From NCBI GenBank assembly GCA_015689745.1, contig WVSO01000007.1:1-64000 (forward strand): DNA of 64,000 nucleotides. Direction: 5' to 3'. Each line of letters opens with the position of its first letter. The stretch's first letter is position 1. This document shows, piece after piece, positions 62,668-64,000 of the stretch. The notes below the pieces were generated by a model that did no database searches, was not told the origin of the DNA, and was given only the letters and a program-made list of their open reading frames with translations. This stretch comes from Rhodobacterales bacterium HKCCSP123. GTDB lineage: Bacteria > Pseudomonadota > Alphaproteobacteria > Rhodobacterales > Rhodobacteraceae. A program made the translations under genes and the position numbers.

Positions 62668-62868
62668 GGACGGATCGTGCCACATCCGGCGCAAAGGTGT
62701 TCGATTTTTTCGTAATTTACGATCTTTAGTAAACACGCTAAGGATGATGACTGGTTTATATTATTGTTTTTTATAACTTATTTAATTTGCAAAACCTTCG
62801 GCTGCATCGCTTTTTTTCCCGGCAGTGCCTTCTCATACTGCCCGGGACATCCAGCACAGGGGATCAAA
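62668..62868. promoter_or_regulatory. AT-rich divergent promoter region with a 13-bp palindrome
   Basis: A 201-base spacer with a marked AT-rich stretch (62700-62800) against the GC-rich background. TCGTAATTTACGA (62710-62722) is a perfect odd-length palindrome. No -24/-12 sigma-54 promoter (GG-N10-GC) was seen upstream of the binding-protein gene. Confidence 0.55.
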
Positions 62869-64000
62869 ATGTCTTTCAAGAGCCTCGGAAACCCGTTCTC
62901 GGGAGAATCGGATCTTCGCCATGGCGCCGGCTGCCGCTGCGACACCTGCTCGGGCGATCACACCGGCCACAAGCACGAGCACCATGCCGCTCCGGCCCCG
63001 ATGTCGTCGGAACAGATCATGGAACGCGCGATCGAAAGCGCGGTCGTCCGCTCGATATTCGGCCAGAACGACATTCAGAGACGGTCGTTCATGGGGATGC
63101 TGGGCGGCGGTGCAGTCGCGTCGATCCTCGCGTCCGTCTTCCCTCTCGATGCCGCGAAGGCGATGCTGCTGGACGAACTCGGGCCGCCGGAAAAGACCGA
63201 CCTCAACATCGGCTTCGTTCCCATCACCTGCGCCACGCCGATCATCATGGCGCAGCCCATGGGCTTCTACGAGCGCTATGGCCTCAACGCCCAGGTCATC
63301 AAGACCGCAGGTTGGGCCGTGGCCCGCGACAAGTCGCTGTCGGGCGAATACGACGCGAGCCACATGCTGACCCCCATGCCGCTCGCCATGACGCTCGGCG
63401 CGGGCTCGGTCGCGACACCCTACATTATGCCTGCGGTGGAAAACATCAACGGGCAAGCCATCGTCCTGTCGAACGAGCACCTGGACAAGCGTGACCCTTC
63501 GCAGTGGCGCGGCTTCACCTTCGGCGTGCCCTTCGAATACTCTATGCACAACTTCCTGCTGCGCTACTATGTGGCCGAATTCGGGCTCGACCCCGACACC
63601 GACATCCAGATCCGCGTGGTGCCGCCACCGGAGATGGTCGCCAACCTGCGTGCCGGCAACCTCGACGGCTACCTCTCTCCCGACCCGTTCAACCAGCGCG
63701 CCGTCTGGGAAGGTATCGGCTTCATCCACACGCTGACCAAGGACATCTGGGAAGGTCACCCCTGCTGCGCGTTTGCAGCGCCCGCCTCCTTCGCGCAGGA
63801 ATTGCCGAATACCTACGGCGCCCTGCTGAAGGCGATCATCGACGCGACCCAGTATGCCTCCAACCCCGACAACCGGGTCGAGATCTCCGAGGCCATCGCG
63901 CCGGAAAACTACCTCAACCAGCCGGTGCCCGTGATCCAGCAGGTTCTGACCGGGACGTTCGCAGACGGCCTGGGCGAGGTTCAGCGCGTTCCCGACCGGA
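62869..64000 (+). CDS. CmpA/NrtA-family ABC transporter substrate-binding protein, 3' end outside the window
   Basis: Visible 377 codons, open to the window edge. Residues 1-40 are Cys/His-rich (Cys22, Cys24, Cys27, His31, His34, His36, His38, His39), followed by a helical stretch and a twin-arginine-like signal IQRRSFMGMLGGGAVASILASVF (RR at 71-72). The binding domain has LNIGFVPITCATPIIMAQPMGFYERYGL and FGVPFEYSMHNFLLRYYVAEFGLDPDTDIQIRVVPPPEMVANLRAGNLDGYLSPDPFNQRAVWEG, the pattern of nitrate/bicarbonate/cyanate-type binding proteins. ATG 62869 follows GGGGATC. The permease and ATPase would lie to the right. The ligand is not fixed by sequence. Confidence 0.9.
   Translation, partial: MSFKSLGNPFSGESDLRHGAGCRCDTCSGDHTGHKHEHHAAPAPMSSEQIMERAIESAVVRSIFGQNDIQRRSFMGMLGGGAVASILASVFPLDAAKAMLLDELGPPEKTDLNIGFVPITCATPIIMAQPMGFYERYGLNAQVIKTAGWAVARDKSLSGEYDASHMLTPMPLAMTLGAGSVATPYIMPAVENINGQAIVLSNEHLDKRDPSQWRGFTFGVPFEYSMHNFLLRYYVAEFGLDPDTDIQIRVVPPPEMVANLRAGNLDGYLSPDPFNQRAVWEGIGFIHTLTKDIWEGHPCCAFAAPASFAQELPNTYGALLKAIIDATQYASNPDNRVEISEAIAPENYLNQPVPVIQQVLTGTFADGLGEVQRVPDR

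Noticed and set aside
62668-62868. Sigma-54 promoter for the CmpA/NrtA-like gene
   Set aside because: No GG-N10-GC with the usual flanks was found in the spacer, which fits the altered GAFTGA loop of the neighbouring regulator.

Overview
The window looks like chromosome of a marine-type alphaproteobacterium of the order Rhodobacterales (Rhodobacteraceae/Roseobacteraceae). This is inferred from the very high GC content, a MipZ division-site ATPase, a class II (CP4-like) AroA, the order ffh ... chorismate mutase-rpsP-rimM ... trmD-rplS-rpmE, an aroA-cmk-rpsA run, a short-Q-loop bd-type oxidase preceded by a GbsR/MarR regulator, and a recurrent intergenic hairpin element. No genus can be named from the sequence alone. 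Coding density is high, neighbouring genes often overlap by 4 bases (ATGA/GTGA), and most genes are housekeeping.

Layout. 1-3.8 kb: partial SH3 protein, DMT exporter with LysR regulator, azoreductase, secreted hypothetical. 4-12.9 kb: SRP GTPase, two acetyltransferases, chorismate mutase, ribosome genes rpsP-rimM and trmD/rplS/rpmE, interrupted by an ABC-2 exporter pair and a glycosyltransferase. 12.9-20 kb: TPR protein, MipZ, regulator-cydA-cydB operon with an 18-bp palindromic operator, winged-helix/TPR regulator. 20-27.4 kb: rpsA, cmk, aroA, MFS carrier, Hint-domain protein behind a perfect CtrA-type box, rplY. 27.5-35.5 kb: thioredoxin 2 behind a long dyad, geranylgeranyl-reductase-like flavoprotein, small membrane protein, secreted DUF4329 protein, and the glycine cleavage genes gcvT-H-P under a tandem glycine riboswitch. 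35.7-43.2 kb: glutamyl-tRNA synthetase, zincin, 2OG oxygenase, iron-sulfur photolyase-SDR pair, glutathione transferase, and leuA with a leader peptide. 43.3-49 kb: the elongasome operon mreBCD-mrdA-rodA. 49-57.8 kb: 2-hydroxyacid dehydrogenase, SseB-like protein, Fe-S uracil-DNA glycosylase, ArsR-permease pair, capsule-export KpsT/KpsE homologues next to kdsA, MscS channel with a BON domain.

57.9-64 kb: a tRNA-Gln(UUG) gene is followed by about 780 bases with no supportable gene, then an unassigned multi-pass membrane protein, a PAS-AAA+-Fis regulator whose GAFTGA loop and Walker B motif are altered, and, divergently across an AT-rich spacer, the start of a CmpA/NrtA-like ABC substrate-binding protein with a Cys/His-rich N-terminal extension ahead of a twin-arginine signal. 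This last block is the most accessory-looking part of the window and the best place to look for something undescribed. The regulator/binding-protein pair is the leading candidate.

All calls rest on reading motifs and gene order by eye. No database search, alignment or folding program was run.
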